In this document: positions 25,595-35,319 of the stretch, in pieces
How positions within the stretch are numbered: the first letter of the stretch is position 1
How the letters are laid out: the number at the start of each line of letters is the position of its first letter
NCBI RefSeq assembly: GCF_900188245.1
Contig: NZ_FZOK01000002.1
Span: 124,001-188,000, forward strand
Origin: Belliella buryatensis
GTDB lineage: Bacteria > Bacteroidota > Bacteroidia > Cytophagales > Cyclobacteriaceae
DNA length: 64,000 bases
Direction: 5' to 3'
The notes under the pieces: model-generated
Database searches by the model: none
What the model was told of the DNA's origin: nothing
What the model saw: only the letters and a program-made list of their open reading frames with translations
Made by a program: the position numbers and the translations under genes

Positions 25595-26500
25595 ATGACA
25601 GATCAAGTTTACCATATCCCCGTGATGCTACATGAGTGCATTGACGGATTGGCGATCAATCCGAATGGCATCTATGTAGACCTTACTTTCGGAGGTGGTG
25701 GTCATTCCAAGGAGATTCTCAAGCATCTGGACAAAGGTCATCTTTATGGCTTCGATCAAGATGCTGATGCGGAAGCAAATATTCCACAAAGCGACAAGTT
25801 CACTTTTGTGCCGGCAAATTTTAGAGATTTGAAGCGATATCTCAGGCTCTATGGGGTGACACAAGTGGATGGAATCTTGGCTGATTTGGGGATTTCTTCC
25901 CATCAGATAGATGAGCCCGGAAGAGGTTTTTCTACCAGATTTGACGGAGACTTGGATATGCGAATGAGTGATGCGATGAGCCTGACGGCAAAGGACGTGC
26001 TCAATACTTATGAAGAATCTAGACTTCACAAGATCTTTGGGATCTATGGGGAGATCAAAAATGCCAAGACTTTAGCGCAAGCAGTGGTGGCGCAGCGTGC
26101 TTTGACACCTTTCTCCACGATCGAGGGATTCAAGTTGGTATTGAAGAAGTTTGCGCCTAGAGGTAAGGAGTTCAAGTATTTCGCTCAAGTATTTCAGGCA
26201 TTGCGAATTGAAGTCAATGACGAGATGAAGGCGCTAGAAGAGATGCTGCTTCAGACAGTCGAAGTACTGAAGCCTGAAGGCAGGCTCGTAGTCATGAGTT
26301 ACCATTCCTTAGAAGATCGTTTGGTGAAGAATTTTATAGCCAAGGGGAAATTTCAAGGTGAGGTAGAGAAGGATTTCTATGGTAATTTGATCAGACCACT
26401 AGAGCCAGTGACCCGCAAGGCAGTGACAGCATCTGCGGAGGAGTTGGCTGCGAACAACAGGTCTCGAAGTGCCAAACTGAGAATAGCCAAAAAGATATAA
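25595..26500 (+). CDS. rsmH: 16S rRNA (cytosine1402-N4)-methyltransferase RsmH
   Basis: RsmH (MraW) methylates N4 of C1402 in 16S rRNA. The 301-residue product has YHIPVMLHECIDGL at its N-terminus, the SAM site VDLTFGGGGHSKEIL, GILADLGISSHQID, the GRGFS(T)R segment and the C-terminal YHSLEDRLVKNF and NNRSRSAKLR motifs, all characteristic. It is the second gene of the dcw operon, 3 bp after mraZ and 3 bp before ftsL. Confidence 0.96.
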   Translation: MTDQVYHIPVMLHECIDGLAINPNGIYVDLTFGGGGHSKEILKHLDKGHLYGFDQDADAEANIPQSDKFTFVPANFRDLKRYLRLYGVTQVDGILADLGISSHQIDEPGRGFSTRFDGDLDMRMSDAMSLTAKDVLNTYEESRLHKIFGIYGEIKNAKTLAQAVVAQRALTPFSTIEGFKLVLKKFAPRGKEFKYFAQVFQALRIEVNDEMKALEEMLLQTVEVLKPEGRLVVMSYHSLEDRLVKNFIAKGKFQGEVEKDFYGNLIRPLEPVTRKAVTASAEELAANNRSRSAKLRIAKKI

Positions 26501-26503
26501 GTC

Positions 26504-26884
26504 ATGAGTCAAAATACATTCAAAAAGAAAATCAAGCAGGGTGCTGCTCCCAAAGGGAAGAGAAAGAATCTCTTTACCCTGATGGAAGAGAAGCTCGATG
26601 TGCGTGGGATTCTTGGTGAAGGTATTCCAGTGAAGTTTGGTCCTCCCTTTTTCTTCGCGGCATTTCTTGCCATGATTTATATCTGGTCCAATCACCGTGC
26701 AGACAACATGATCCGCAAGATCGAGCGCATGCAGCAAGAGGTGGAAGACCTCAGAGCAGACGTGACCACGCTCGAGGCTGAGTATATGCTCAGTAGCAAG
26801 CAATCTGAAGTAGCAAAAAAAATTCAGCCATTAGGCATATATGAAATAGACGAACCTCCTATAAAAATTAAATACAAAAAGTGA
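26504..26884 (+). CDS. ftsL: FtsL-like bitopic cell-division protein
   Basis: This 126-residue protein has a basic cytoplasmic N-terminus (about 46 residues), one membrane segment (about 47-62, PPFFFAAFLAMIYIWS) and a coiled-coil-like periplasmic region (about 63-100, IRKIERMQQEVEDLRADV). This is the topology of FtsL, which with FtsB/FtsQ links FtsZ rings to FtsW-FtsI. Sequence similarity across phyla is weak; the call rests on topology and on position between rsmH and ftsI. The stop overlaps the GTG start of ftsI by four bases (GTGA). Confidence 0.85.
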   Translation: MSQNTFKKKIKQGAAPKGKRKNLFTLMEEKLDVRGILGEGIPVKFGPPFFFAAFLAMIYIWSNHRADNMIRKIERMQQEVEDLRADVTTLEAEYMLSSKQSEVAKKIQPLGIYEIDEPPIKIKYKK

Positions 26885-28992
26885 ATATCAAACAATCCAT
26901 AGTACTGAGAGTAAGAGTTGCCTTTATTGTGGTGACCTTATTTGCTGGGCTGATCTTTTACAGGGTCACCCATTTGCAGTTTGTGGAGGGGGAGAAGTGG
27001 CAAGCCAAATCCGAAAGCCTGAATTTCCAATACAGACAAGTCAGCGCTACTAGGGGCAATATCTATGCAGCAGATGGCAGCTTACTATCTACCAGTTTGC
27101 CTTTTTATAGAGTAGTTATTGATCCAGCAGTGGCCAAGCAAGAGGTGTTTGATAAAGGGATTGATTCTTTATCCTATTTACTTTCCTCTTTTTACAGAGA
27201 CAAATCAGCAGATGCCTACAAGCGCAGCATCAAGGATGCGAGAGTCAGTGGCAAGCGTTATTTGATTTTGAATAGAAAGCAGATTGGTTACCAAGAAATG
27301 CAAGCGATGAGTAATTGGCCGATCTTCAGAAATGGCCGCTTGGGAGGTGGGGTGATTTTCGAAAAGGTAGAAAAGCGCTACCGTCCTTTCAATAACCTCG
27401 CTTCTCGTACTGTCGGTTTTCTTAATGAGGACAAATACGGTGTAGGCGTAGAGTATAGCTTCAATGAATACCTAGAAGGGAAAAATGGCAAGGCGCTTTT
27501 CCAAAGAATCGCTGGAGGTAGCTGGAAGCCAGTTTTCGATGCTGAAGATGTGAAGCCCGATGATGGATTTGATGTTTACACTACCTTGGATGTGAATATT
27601 CAAGATGTAGCTGAGTCTGCTCTTTTGCGTCAGCTGATGAATAAGGATGCAGAATATGGTGCTGTCATCGTCATGGAAGTAGCGACTGGCAAGATCAAAG
27701 CTATAGCCAATCTCCAGAAAAACAAGTCAGGATATGGCTATTCTGAAAACTACAATTTCGCAGTTGGAGACCAAGGGTTGACAGAACCGGGGTCTACGTT
27801 CAAGTTGCTTTCTATGCTAGCGCTACTTGAAGAAGGTAAGATCAATCTTAATGAAAAGATAGAGACAGGTGATGGTACATTCAGGTTTTTTGACCGCACC
27901 ATGCGTGATGCTAAGCAGGGTGGTTACGGAGAAATCACCATCAAAGAAGCATTCGAAAAATCTTCCAATGTCGCAGTATCTAAACTGGTCAATGAGCATT
28001 TTGGTCATCAGCCGAAGAAATTCATGGGCTATGTTGAGAAAGCAGGTCTTAATCAACCCATCGGATTCCAGCTGAAAGGTGAAGGGGCTCCCTATTTCAA
28101 AAACCCTGACGAAAGGAATTGGTATGGCACTACGCTACCCTGGATGTCTATTGGTTACGAAACGAAACTGACCCCACTTCATACACTGATGCTCTATAAT
28201 GCAGTAGCCAACGGGGGGAAAATGGTCAAGCCTATGATCGTAGAGGGTATTGCCAAGGGAAATAAAATCGAAAAAAGATTCGATACCGAAGTATTGAGAA
28301 AAAGCATTGCTTCTGCCAAGACTATCAAACAGTTGCAGGAGCTATTGGAGGGGGTAGTAGAGAGTGGTACTGCCAAAAACGTCTACAACAAGGATTATAA
28401 GATCGCTGGGAAGACAGGAACTGCACAGAAATTGGTAGATGGTCGCTATACACAGCGCTATTACACTTCTTTTGCCGGCTACTTTCCTGCTGATAAACCC
28501 AAGTATTCTGCCATTGTGGTCATAGACAGTCCAAAGGGCTTCAATGCATATGGAGGTGATATCTCAGCGCCAGTTTTCAAAGAGATAGCAGATAAGATTT
28601 ATTCCCAAGATTTGGAGATCAATGTCAAATCTCAACCCAAGTTTCATTTTGCCGACTTGAAGACAGATGAGTTTCCTTTTATCCAAGCGGGTAAAGTTGA
28701 CGAGTTACAGCTGCTTTGCAACAAATTTGGGATTTCTAACCACTACAATGACGGCGGAGAGACTTGGGTCAAATCCACCGTAGTCAATAAATCCATCCAA
28801 TGGAAAGCTAATAAAGTCGAGGCTCCTACAGTGCCAGATGTCAGCGGATTATCCTTGAGAGATGCTTTGTATGTATTGGAAAATAAAGGATTGAGAGTGG
28901 TCTACCAAGGTAAAGGCAGGGTCAAAAACCAGTCAATTAACCCAGGTGCTACATTCAGTCAAAATAGCGTAATCAGTTTAGTATTAGGATAA
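26881..28992 (+). CDS. ftsI: Penicillin-binding protein 3 / FtsI with PASTA domain
   Basis: FtsI is the septal peptidoglycan transpeptidase. The 703-residue protein starts with GTG and a basic stretch followed by one membrane anchor (about 10-28). A dimerisation/pedestal domain (RGNIYAADGSLLSTS) is followed by the transpeptidase domain with STFK at 305-308 (catalytic Ser305), SSN at 361-363 and KTGTAQ from Lys511. A single PASTA domain ends the protein (VPDVSGLSLRDALYVLENKG). PASTA on FtsI is usual in Bacteroidota. Translationally coupled to ftsL; murE begins immediately after its stop codon (TAAATG). Confidence 0.96.
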   Translation: MNIKQSIVLRVRVAFIVVTLFAGLIFYRVTHLQFVEGEKWQAKSESLNFQYRQVSATRGNIYAADGSLLSTSLPFYRVVIDPAVAKQEVFDKGIDSLSYLLSSFYRDKSADAYKRSIKDARVSGKRYLILNRKQIGYQEMQAMSNWPIFRNGRLGGGVIFEKVEKRYRPFNNLASRTVGFLNEDKYGVGVEYSFNEYLEGKNGKALFQRIAGGSWKPVFDAEDVKPDDGFDVYTTLDVNIQDVAESALLRQLMNKDAEYGAVIVMEVATGKIKAIANLQKNKSGYGYSENYNFAVGDQGLTEPGSTFKLLSMLALLEEGKINLNEKIETGDGTFRFFDRTMRDAKQGGYGEITIKEAFEKSSNVAVSKLVNEHFGHQPKKFMGYVEKAGLNQPIGFQLKGEGAPYFKNPDERNWYGTTLPWMSIGYETKLTPLHTLMLYNAVANGGKMVKPMIVEGIAKGNKIEKRFDTEVLRKSIASAKTIKQLQELLEGVVESGTAKNVYNKDYKIAGKTGTAQKLVDGRYTQRYYTSFAGYFPADKPKYSAIVVIDSPKGFNAYGGDISAPVFKEIADKIYSQDLEINVKSQPKFHFADLKTDEFPFIQAGKVDELQLLCNKFGISNHYNDGGETWVKSTVVNKSIQWKANKVEAPTVPDVSGLSLRDALYVLENKGLRVVYQGKGRVKNQSINPGATFSQNSVISLVLG

Positions 28993-30456
28993 ATGAAGGA
29001 TTTAAAGGACATATTATACAAAGTATCGCTGACTGCTACCATAGGAAATATGGATAGAAAAATCAGCAAGCTTGCTTTCGACAGCCGCAAGGTTAGCGAA
29101 AATGATGTGTTTGTAGCCATCTCTGGAACACAAGTAGATGGGCATTCCTTCATCCCGACAGCCATTGAAAAAGGTGCGCATGTAATCGTCTGCGAACACC
29201 TTCCAGAAGCCATTCAGGAAGGGATCACTTATGTGACTGTAGATCATTCCACCAAAGCACTCGGCATCATGGCTGCCAATTATTATGAAAATCCATCTGA
29301 AAAGTTGAAGATCGTGGCGGTGACGGGTACCAATGGTAAAACCACAACCGCCACTCTTCTCTATCAGCTGTATATAGAAATGGGCTATCAAGTAGGCTTG
29401 ATCTCTACTGTAGAAAACAGAATTTCGGATCAAGTTGTACCAGCCACACACACGACTCCTGACGCATTGAGCCTTCAGGAGTTACTTAAAAAAATGGTTG
29501 CAGCAGGTTGTACCCATTGCTTTATGGAAGCTAGTTCTCATGCCATCGTGCAGGAGCGTTTGTCAGGGTTGAAGCTGATTGGGGCAGTGTTCACCAATAT
29601 ATCTCATGATCATTTGGATTACCATGGGACTTTTGATGAATACATCAAAGCTAAGAAGTTGCTTTTCGACAGATTGCCGAAGGATGCATTCGCATTGAGC
29701 AATGCTGACGATAAGCGTGGGATGGTGATGTTACAGAACACTCAAGCGGCCAAGCAAACTTTTGGATTGCGATTCCCAGCAGACTTCAAAGCTAAGATCA
29801 TGACCAATTCCATAGAAGGCTTAGAACTGGACATTCAAGGCAAGCAAGTATGGTTTCGAATGATCGGAGAATTCAATGCCTACAATATCTTAGCAGTTTT
29901 TGGGGTGGCAGTTTTGCTGGGAGAAGAAGAAGAAGAGGTATTGATGCAGCTATCCAAAGTACCAGGTGCACAAGGGAGGTTTGATAAGATTACCATTGCG
30001 GGAGTGACAGCGATTGTGGATTATGCACATACGCCGGATGCTTTAGAAAATGTCCTCAAGACTATCCAAGGAGTAAGGACTGGTGGTGAGCAGGTCATCA
30101 CAGTAGTTGGTTGTGGTGGAAATAGAGACAAAACTAAGCGCCCTGTCATGGCAAAAATTGCAACTAACCTCAGTGATAAGGTCATCTTGACCTCGGACAA
30201 TCCACGTGATGAAGAACCTATGGCGATCCTTCGGGAGATGGAAGCGGGCGTAAATCCCGTGGACTTCAAAAAGACTTTGATTATAGAAGATCGCAGAGAG
30301 GCTATCAAGACTGCTTGTGTTATGTCTAATCCTGGTGATATCATTTTAGTTGCTGGCAAAGGGCATGAAACTTATCAGGAAATTAAAGGAGTGAAACATC
30401 CTTTTGATGACCGAGCTATAGTGAAAGATTTACTCAACTTATTGAACAAAAGCTAA
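28993..30456 (+). CDS. murE: UDP-MurNAc-L-Ala-D-Glu:meso-diaminopimelate ligase MurE
   Basis: MurE adds the third amino acid to the peptidoglycan stem peptide. The 487-residue product has the ATP loop VTGTNGKTTTA near residue 113, HTTPDAL, the EASSHAI segment and the C-terminal specificity motif DNPR at residues 402-405 (TSDNPRDEEP), which in characterised MurE enzymes selects meso-diaminopimelate rather than lysine. The cell wall is therefore predicted to be DAP-type. It directly follows ftsI with no gap. Confidence 0.96.
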   Translation: MKDLKDILYKVSLTATIGNMDRKISKLAFDSRKVSENDVFVAISGTQVDGHSFIPTAIEKGAHVIVCEHLPEAIQEGITYVTVDHSTKALGIMAANYYENPSEKLKIVAVTGTNGKTTTATLLYQLYIEMGYQVGLISTVENRISDQVVPATHTTPDALSLQELLKKMVAAGCTHCFMEASSHAIVQERLSGLKLIGAVFTNISHDHLDYHGTFDEYIKAKKLLFDRLPKDAFALSNADDKRGMVMLQNTQAAKQTFGLRFPADFKAKIMTNSIEGLELDIQGKQVWFRMIGEFNAYNILAVFGVAVLLGEEEEEVLMQLSKVPGAQGRFDKITIAGVTAIVDYAHTPDALENVLKTIQGVRTGGEQVITVVGCGGNRDKTKRPVMAKIATNLSDKVILTSDNPRDEEPMAILREMEAGVNPVDFKKTLIIEDRREAIKTACVMSNPGDIILVAGKGHETYQEIKGVKHPFDDRAIVKDLLNLLNKS

Positions 30457-30459
30457 AAG

Positions 30460-31671
30460 ATGTTATACCCGATTTTTGAATATTTCGACAAAGTAATGGA
30501 TATCCCTGGCACAGGGGTGTTTCGCTATATCTCTTTCAGAGCAGGGATGGCAGCACTCTTGTCATTGATCATCACCATTACTTTTGGGAAAAACATCATT
30601 GATTGGATTCGCAATAAGCAGATTGGCGAGACTGTTAGAGACTTAGGATTAGAAGGCCAAAATGAAAAGAAAGGCACGCCAACTATGGGCGGCTTGATGA
30701 TCATGGCTGGTATCATTATTCCTACTTTACTTTTTGCCAATGTCAATAATGTGTACATCATCTTATTGCTGATCACTACTGTTTGGTTGGGAGGAATTGG
30801 CTTTTTGGATGACTATATCAAAGTATTCAGAAAAAATAAAGATGGACTTGCTGGAAGATTCAAGATTGTAGGTCAGATTGTCATTGGGATCGTTGTCGGG
30901 GCTACACTTTACTTCCATGATGGAGTAGTGGTAAGAGAGTTTACCAACCCTGTTTCTATTGAGGAGGGTGTGGTCGAGACACCTGCTTTCAAAGATGTCA
31001 AGACGATGAAAACTACCATCCCGTTTATGAAAAACAATGAGCTCAATTACGAGCGCATATTTGGATTCTTGGGTGAGGCTGCTACACCGATTTTCTACAT
31101 CCTGATCGTGATCTTCATTGTGACAGCGGTATCCAATGGAGCCAATATCACGGATGGAATAGATGGACTCGCTGCGGGGACCTCAGCCATTATTGGATTG
31201 ACGATCGCCATTTTCGCCTACATTTCTGGCAACGCCATTTTCTCCCAATACCTGAATGTTTTCTTCATTCCAAATTCTGGTGAGTTGGTGATTTTCTGTG
31301 CTGCTTTTGTCGGCGCTTGTGTGGGTTTCTTATGGTACAATTCCTATCCAGCACAGGTTTTTATGGGAGATACCGGAAGTTTGATGTTAGGTGGAGTGAT
31401 TGCAGTTTTGTCTTTTGCTTTAAGAAAAGAACTGTTGATTCCAGTATTATGTGGGATTTTCGTAATTGAGAATGCCTCAGTGATCATTCAGGTGTCCTAT
31501 TTCAAATACACCAAAAAGAAATATGGTGAAGGTAGAAGGGTCTTTTTGATGTCCCCACTTCATCATCATTATCAAAAGAAAAATATTCATGAAGCTAAGA
31601 TTGTGACCAGATTTTGGATCATCGGGATCCTATTGGCCATCATCACCTTAGCAACTTTGAAATTGAGATAA
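30460..31671 (+). CDS. mraY: Phospho-MurNAc-pentapeptide transferase MraY
   Basis: MraY transfers phospho-MurNAc-pentapeptide to undecaprenyl phosphate to make lipid I at the inner membrane. The 403-residue polytopic protein carries [12 protein letters not shown], the catalytic [33 protein letters not shown] and the late [10 protein letters not shown] motif. As in other Bacteroidota it is longer than the proteobacterial protein because of an insertion (about residues 150-200) before the central Asp motif. It lies 3 bp after murE and 1 bp before murD. Confidence 0.97.
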   Translation: MLYPIFEYFDKVMDIPGTGVFRYISFRAGMAALLSLIITITFGKNIIDWIRNKQIGETVRDLGLEGQNEKKGTPTMGGLMIMAGIIIPTLLFANVNNVYIILLLITTVWLGGIGFLDDYIKVFRKNKDGLAGRFKIVGQIVIGIVVGATLYFHDGVVVREFTNPVSIEEGVVETPAFKDVKTMKTTIPFMKNNELNYERIFGFLGEAATPIFYILIVIFIVTAVSNGANITDGIDGLAAGTSAIIGLTIAIFAYISGNAIFSQYLNVFFIPNSGELVIFCAAFVGACVGFLWYNSYPAQVFMGDTGSLMLGGVIAVLSFALRKELLIPVLCGIFVIENASVIIQVSYFKYTKKKYGEGRRVFLMSPLHHHYQKKNIHEAKIVTRFWIIGILLAIITLATLKLR

Positions 31672-31672
31672 T

Positions 31673-33028
31673 ATGAACAAGAAGATAGTCATATTAGGCG
31701 CAGGCGAAAGCGGATTGGGAGCAGCATTGCTCGCCAAGCAGCAGGGCTATGCCGTGTGGGTATCTGATATGGGTAGCATCTCTGAAGCTCGCAAAGTTCA
31801 GCTCCATGCTGCCAATATTTCCTTTGAAGAAGGAAAGCATACAGAAGAGGAAATCCTCAGCGCAGATGAAATCATCAAAAGTCCGGGAATTCCCAATAAA
31901 GCTCCTATCGTCAAACTGGCCTTAGAAAAAGAAATTCCGGTGATTGATGAGTTGGAGTTTGCTTTTAGATTTTCCAAGGGAAAAGTGATTGCCATCACCG
32001 GTACCAATGGAAAGACCACTACTACGCTCTTGACCTATCACCTGCTTCAGAAGGCAGGCATGGATGTAGGGCTTGCAGGAAATGTAGGGCAGAGCTGGGC
32101 AGGGCAATTGGTAAATGGAGACAAAGCTTGGTGGGTATTGGAGGTAAGCAGTTTCCAAATTGATGGATTTGTCACTTTCAAACCAAACGTGGCCATCTTG
32201 ACCAATATTACGGCAGATCATTTGGATAGGTATGATTACCAATTGGACAAATACATTGCTTCCAAAGTATCGCTATTCAAAAATATGGATGCCAATGATT
32301 TGGCGATTGTGAATGGTGACGACTTAAATGTCCACAATGGATTACTCAAAGCACCAATAAAAGCTCAGTTGGCCAAATTTTCAATAGAGCAAGAGCCAAG
32401 TGTCGGAGCATTCTATGATGGAGACGTTATCGCTATTCATCATATGGACAGCTTCAATCTAGTCGTTGATCAAATTAATCTAAAGGGTGCCCACAACATG
32501 CAAAATACCATGTGCGCGACCTTAGCAGCTATAGCAGCGGGAGTTAATTCAAATGCGATCAAACAGGCTTTGGCTGATTTTCAAAATGCCCCACACCGCA
32601 TGGAATGGGTAGCAGAGATCAATCAAGTGGCATTTGTAAATGATAGCAAAGGAACCAATGTAGATGCGACAATTTATGCATTGGAGAGCTTCGGAAGCAA
32701 ATTGGTCTGGATCGCTGGTGGTGTTGACAAGGGCAATGATTACTCCGTGCTTTATCCATTAGTTGAAGAGAATGTAAAAGCTTTGATCTGTTTGGGTACG
32801 GACAATGAGAAATTGAAAGCAGCTTTTGCTGGAAGAATCCAAACGATAAGAGAAACTGAAGATATCGCACAAGCAGTTGCTTGGGGCTTGGAGCTTGGGG
32901 AAAGAGGATCAGTGGTTTTGCTTTCACCCGCATGTGCCAGTTTCGATCTTTTCAAAAATTATGAAGATCGTGGAGAGCAGTTCAAAGCGGCAGTGATTGC
33001 GCTAACAAAAGAAAAAGTCAAATCATGA
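31673..33028 (+). CDS. murD: UDP-N-acetylmuramoyl-L-alanine--D-glutamate ligase MurD
   Basis: MurD adds D-glutamate to UDP-MurNAc-L-Ala. The 451-residue protein has a Rossmann N-terminus (VILGAGESGLGAA), the ATP loop AITGTNGKTTTTLLT around residue 105, EVSSFQ, NITADHLDRYD and the Mur C-terminal ligase motifs HRMEWV and NDSKGTNVDAT, then LLSPACASFDLFKNYEDRG. Length and order fit the family. The stop overlaps the ftsW start by four bases (ATGA). Confidence 0.97.
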   Translation: MNKKIVILGAGESGLGAALLAKQQGYAVWVSDMGSISEARKVQLHAANISFEEGKHTEEEILSADEIIKSPGIPNKAPIVKLALEKEIPVIDELEFAFRFSKGKVIAITGTNGKTTTTLLTYHLLQKAGMDVGLAGNVGQSWAGQLVNGDKAWWVLEVSSFQIDGFVTFKPNVAILTNITADHLDRYDYQLDKYIASKVSLFKNMDANDLAIVNGDDLNVHNGLLKAPIKAQLAKFSIEQEPSVGAFYDGDVIAIHHMDSFNLVVDQINLKGAHNMQNTMCATLAAIAAGVNSNAIKQALADFQNAPHRMEWVAEINQVAFVNDSKGTNVDATIYALESFGSKLVWIAGGVDKGNDYSVLYPLVEENVKALICLGTDNEKLKAAFAGRIQTIRETEDIAQAVAWGLELGERGSVVLLSPACASFDLFKNYEDRGEQFKAAVIALTKEKVKS

Positions 33029-34197
33029 ATAAGGCCAAGGAATTTATAGATAGAAATCTCAAGGGTGACCCAATTATTTGGGCTATTGTGATCCTATTGT
33101 CTATCATCAGTATTCTGGTGGTCTATTCAGCGACAGGCACTTTGGCTTACAAATACAAGGGAGGTAATACCGAGACCTATATCGTCAAGCATGCCTTTTT
33201 GGTATTCTTGAGCTTGGGAGTGATGTGGGCTGTACATAAGATTCCATATAAGACCTTCGGTATTATTGGGAAGCTCTTGTTATTCATTTCTGTGCCATTA
33301 TTGTTGTTCACTTATTTCTTCGGTTCCAATATCAACGATGCAAATAGATGGTTGACAATCCCTGTGATTGATCAGGCTTTTCAGCCTTCAGATCTTGCCA
33401 AACTTGCGCTGATCGCCACTTTGGCAAGTTTTCTTGCAGGAAAGCAACGCAATATTCGAGACTTCAAAAACACTTTCATTCCGGTAATGATCGCAGTTGG
33501 TGTCATCTGCGGATTAATTGGTATTGCCAATATGTCTACAGCAGTTTTGCTTTTGGTGACTTGTTTGCTCTTGATGTTTATTGGAAGAGTACCGATGCGA
33601 TATACATTTCTAATTGTGATGGTTGGGATGTTGGCCTTGACTGCAGCAGTGTTCTTTGGCCAGCGTGGAGGTACATTTGTGTCCAGGATAGAGAATTTCA
33701 TTTCTGGTGATGAGATTCCTTATCAAGCAGAACAATCATATATCGCTATTTCCACAGGAGGAATCACTGGGAAAGGTCCTGGGAATTCAGAACAGCGCAA
33801 TTCATTGCCTCACCCATACTCTGATTTTATCTATGCGATCATTATTGAAGAATATGGATTAGTAGGCGGTGGTGGCGTATTGCTACTCTATCTAGCCTTG
33901 TTATACAGAGGCATGCGTATCGTCGCTTCCTCGACCAAGCCATTTGGCGGATTGTTATCTGCTGGATTGAGCTTCGCCCTCGTCTTGCAAGCCATGGTCA
34001 ACATGGCAGTAGCGGTAGGACTGGGTCCAATCACAGGTTTACCACTTCCCTTACTCAGTATGGGAGGGACTTCCTTGATATTTACAGGTTTCTCCTTGGG
34101 GATTATCCTCAGCGTGAGCAGAGGTGATCATGAAGACGCAGAGGACCCTATTGTAGAAGGCAGTAACAAACCAAGAAGAGCATTTCAAACAGCATAA
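33025..34197 (+). CDS. ftsW: FtsW, septal peptidoglycan glycosyltransferase (SEDS)
   Basis: FtsW polymerises lipid II at the septum with FtsI. The 390-residue polytopic membrane protein of the SEDS family has VVYSATGTLAYKYK in the first segment, GSNINDANRWLTIPVID with the conserved RWL, PSDLAKLALI, the SYIAISTGGITGKGPGNSEQR loop and NMAVAVGLGPITGLPLPLLS with GGTSL near the end. It is coupled to murD; the MurG frame continues in the same phase after its stop. Confidence 0.96.
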   Translation: MNKAKEFIDRNLKGDPIIWAIVILLSIISILVVYSATGTLAYKYKGGNTETYIVKHAFLVFLSLGVMWAVHKIPYKTFGIIGKLLLFISVPLLLFTYFFGSNINDANRWLTIPVIDQAFQPSDLAKLALIATLASFLAGKQRNIRDFKNTFIPVMIAVGVICGLIGIANMSTAVLLLVTCLLLMFIGRVPMRYTFLIVMVGMLALTAAVFFGQRGGTFVSRIENFISGDEIPYQAEQSYIAISTGGITGKGPGNSEQRNSLPHPYSDFIYAIIIEEYGLVGGGGVLLLYLALLYRGMRIVASSTKPFGGLLSAGLSFALVLQAMVNMAVAVGLGPITGLPLPLLSMGGTSLIFTGFSLGIILSVSRGDHEDAEDPIVEGSNKPRRAFQTA

Positions 34198-34236
34198 ACC
34201 CGAAGCACTATCAAGAAGAAAAGCACATATAGAATC

Positions 34237-35319
34237 ATGATCAGCGGTGGCGGAACCGGAGGGCATATTTACCCTGCGATTGCTATAGCCAATGCCTGGA
34301 AAGCCAAATATCCAGACAGTGATTTTTTATTTGTGGGTGCCGAAGGTAAAATGGAAATGCAGAAAGTGCCAGAGGCTGGCTACCGCATAGAGGGATTGAA
34401 AGTAGCTGGACTTCAAAGAAGTCTTAGTTTATCCAACTTGAGTTTTCCATTCAAACTGCTAAGAAGCCTAAGTAGGGCAAAGCAACTGCTCAAAGATTTT
34501 CAGCCTAATGTAGTCGTAGGCGTTGGAGGTTATGCAAGCGGACCCCTATTGTTTGTAGCACAGAACAAAGGAATACCAACTTTGATACAAGAGCAAAATT
34601 CCTATGCAGGCTTGACCAATAAGCTATTGTCCAAGCGTGCAAAGAAAATCTGTGTGGCTTATCCGAATATGGAGCAGTTTTTCCCAGCGGATAGATTGAT
34701 CTACACTGGCAACCCTGTGAGAAAAGATATCATGGAGTTGGATGGGAAAAAGGAGCAGGCCTTGGCGTATTTTGGACTCAATGATGATAGAAAGACACTT
34801 TTGGTGCTAGGAGGAAGCCTTGGCGCTCGTACAATCAATCAAGCCATATTGGCTGAGATGGCAGCTTTTGAGCATGGTGACTATCAAGTTTTATGGCAAT
34901 GTGGGAAATTTTATTTTGCTGAGATGACAGCTCAAGTAGCAGCTTCAGGGCTGAAGCATATCCAAGTTAGAGAATTCATCCGAGAGATGGATTTGGCTTA
35001 TGCAACTGCAGATTTAGTGGTGTCCAGAGCTGGAGCTCTTTCAGTATCCGAGTTGAGCTTGGTAGGCAAGCCAGTGGTGTTTATTCCATCACCCAATGTA
35101 GCGGAAGACCATCAGACCAAGAATGCCATGGCTTATGTATCTCAGGATGCAGCCATCTTACTCAAAGATGCAGATGCAATCGGAAACTTGAAGGCCACCG
35201 TAGACAGCATCACCAATGATGAACAAAAAGCCAATGATTTGGCTCAAAACATAAAAAAATTAGCAAAACCAGACGCTGCCACGGCAATAGTGGAAGCCAT
35301 AGCAGCATTGATCCCATGA
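34237..35319 (+). CDS. murG: Undecaprenyldiphospho-muramoylpentapeptide GlcNAc transferase MurG
   Basis: MurG converts lipid I to lipid II on the inner face of the membrane. The GT28 motifs are present: GGGTGGHIYPAIAIANAW at the N-terminus, VVGVGGYASGP, EQNSYAGLTN, TGNPVR, LVLGGSLGARTIN and the acceptor-side SRAGALSVSEL. From the ATG at 34237 the protein has 360 residues but starts within the first beta-strand (MISGGG). The open frame upstream encodes KKKSTYRI, the normal N-terminal lead of the family, yet has no ATG, GTG or TTG between the ftsW stop (34195) and 34237; ATC at 34210 stands where the initiator would be expected. Either a rare start codon is used or the N-terminus is short. It overlaps murC by four bases. 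Confidence 0.93.
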   Translation: MISGGGTGGHIYPAIAIANAWKAKYPDSDFLFVGAEGKMEMQKVPEAGYRIEGLKVAGLQRSLSLSNLSFPFKLLRSLSRAKQLLKDFQPNVVVGVGGYASGPLLFVAQNKGIPTLIQEQNSYAGLTNKLLSKRAKKICVAYPNMEQFFPADRLIYTGNPVRKDIMELDGKKEQALAYFGLNDDRKTLLVLGGSLGARTINQAILAEMAAFEHGDYQVLWQCGKFYFAEMTAQVAASGLKHIQVREFIREMDLAYATADLVVSRAGALSVSELSLVGKPVVFIPSPNVAEDHQTKNAMAYVSQDAAILLKDADAIGNLKATVDSITNDEQKANDLAQNIKKLAKPDAATAIVEAIAALIP

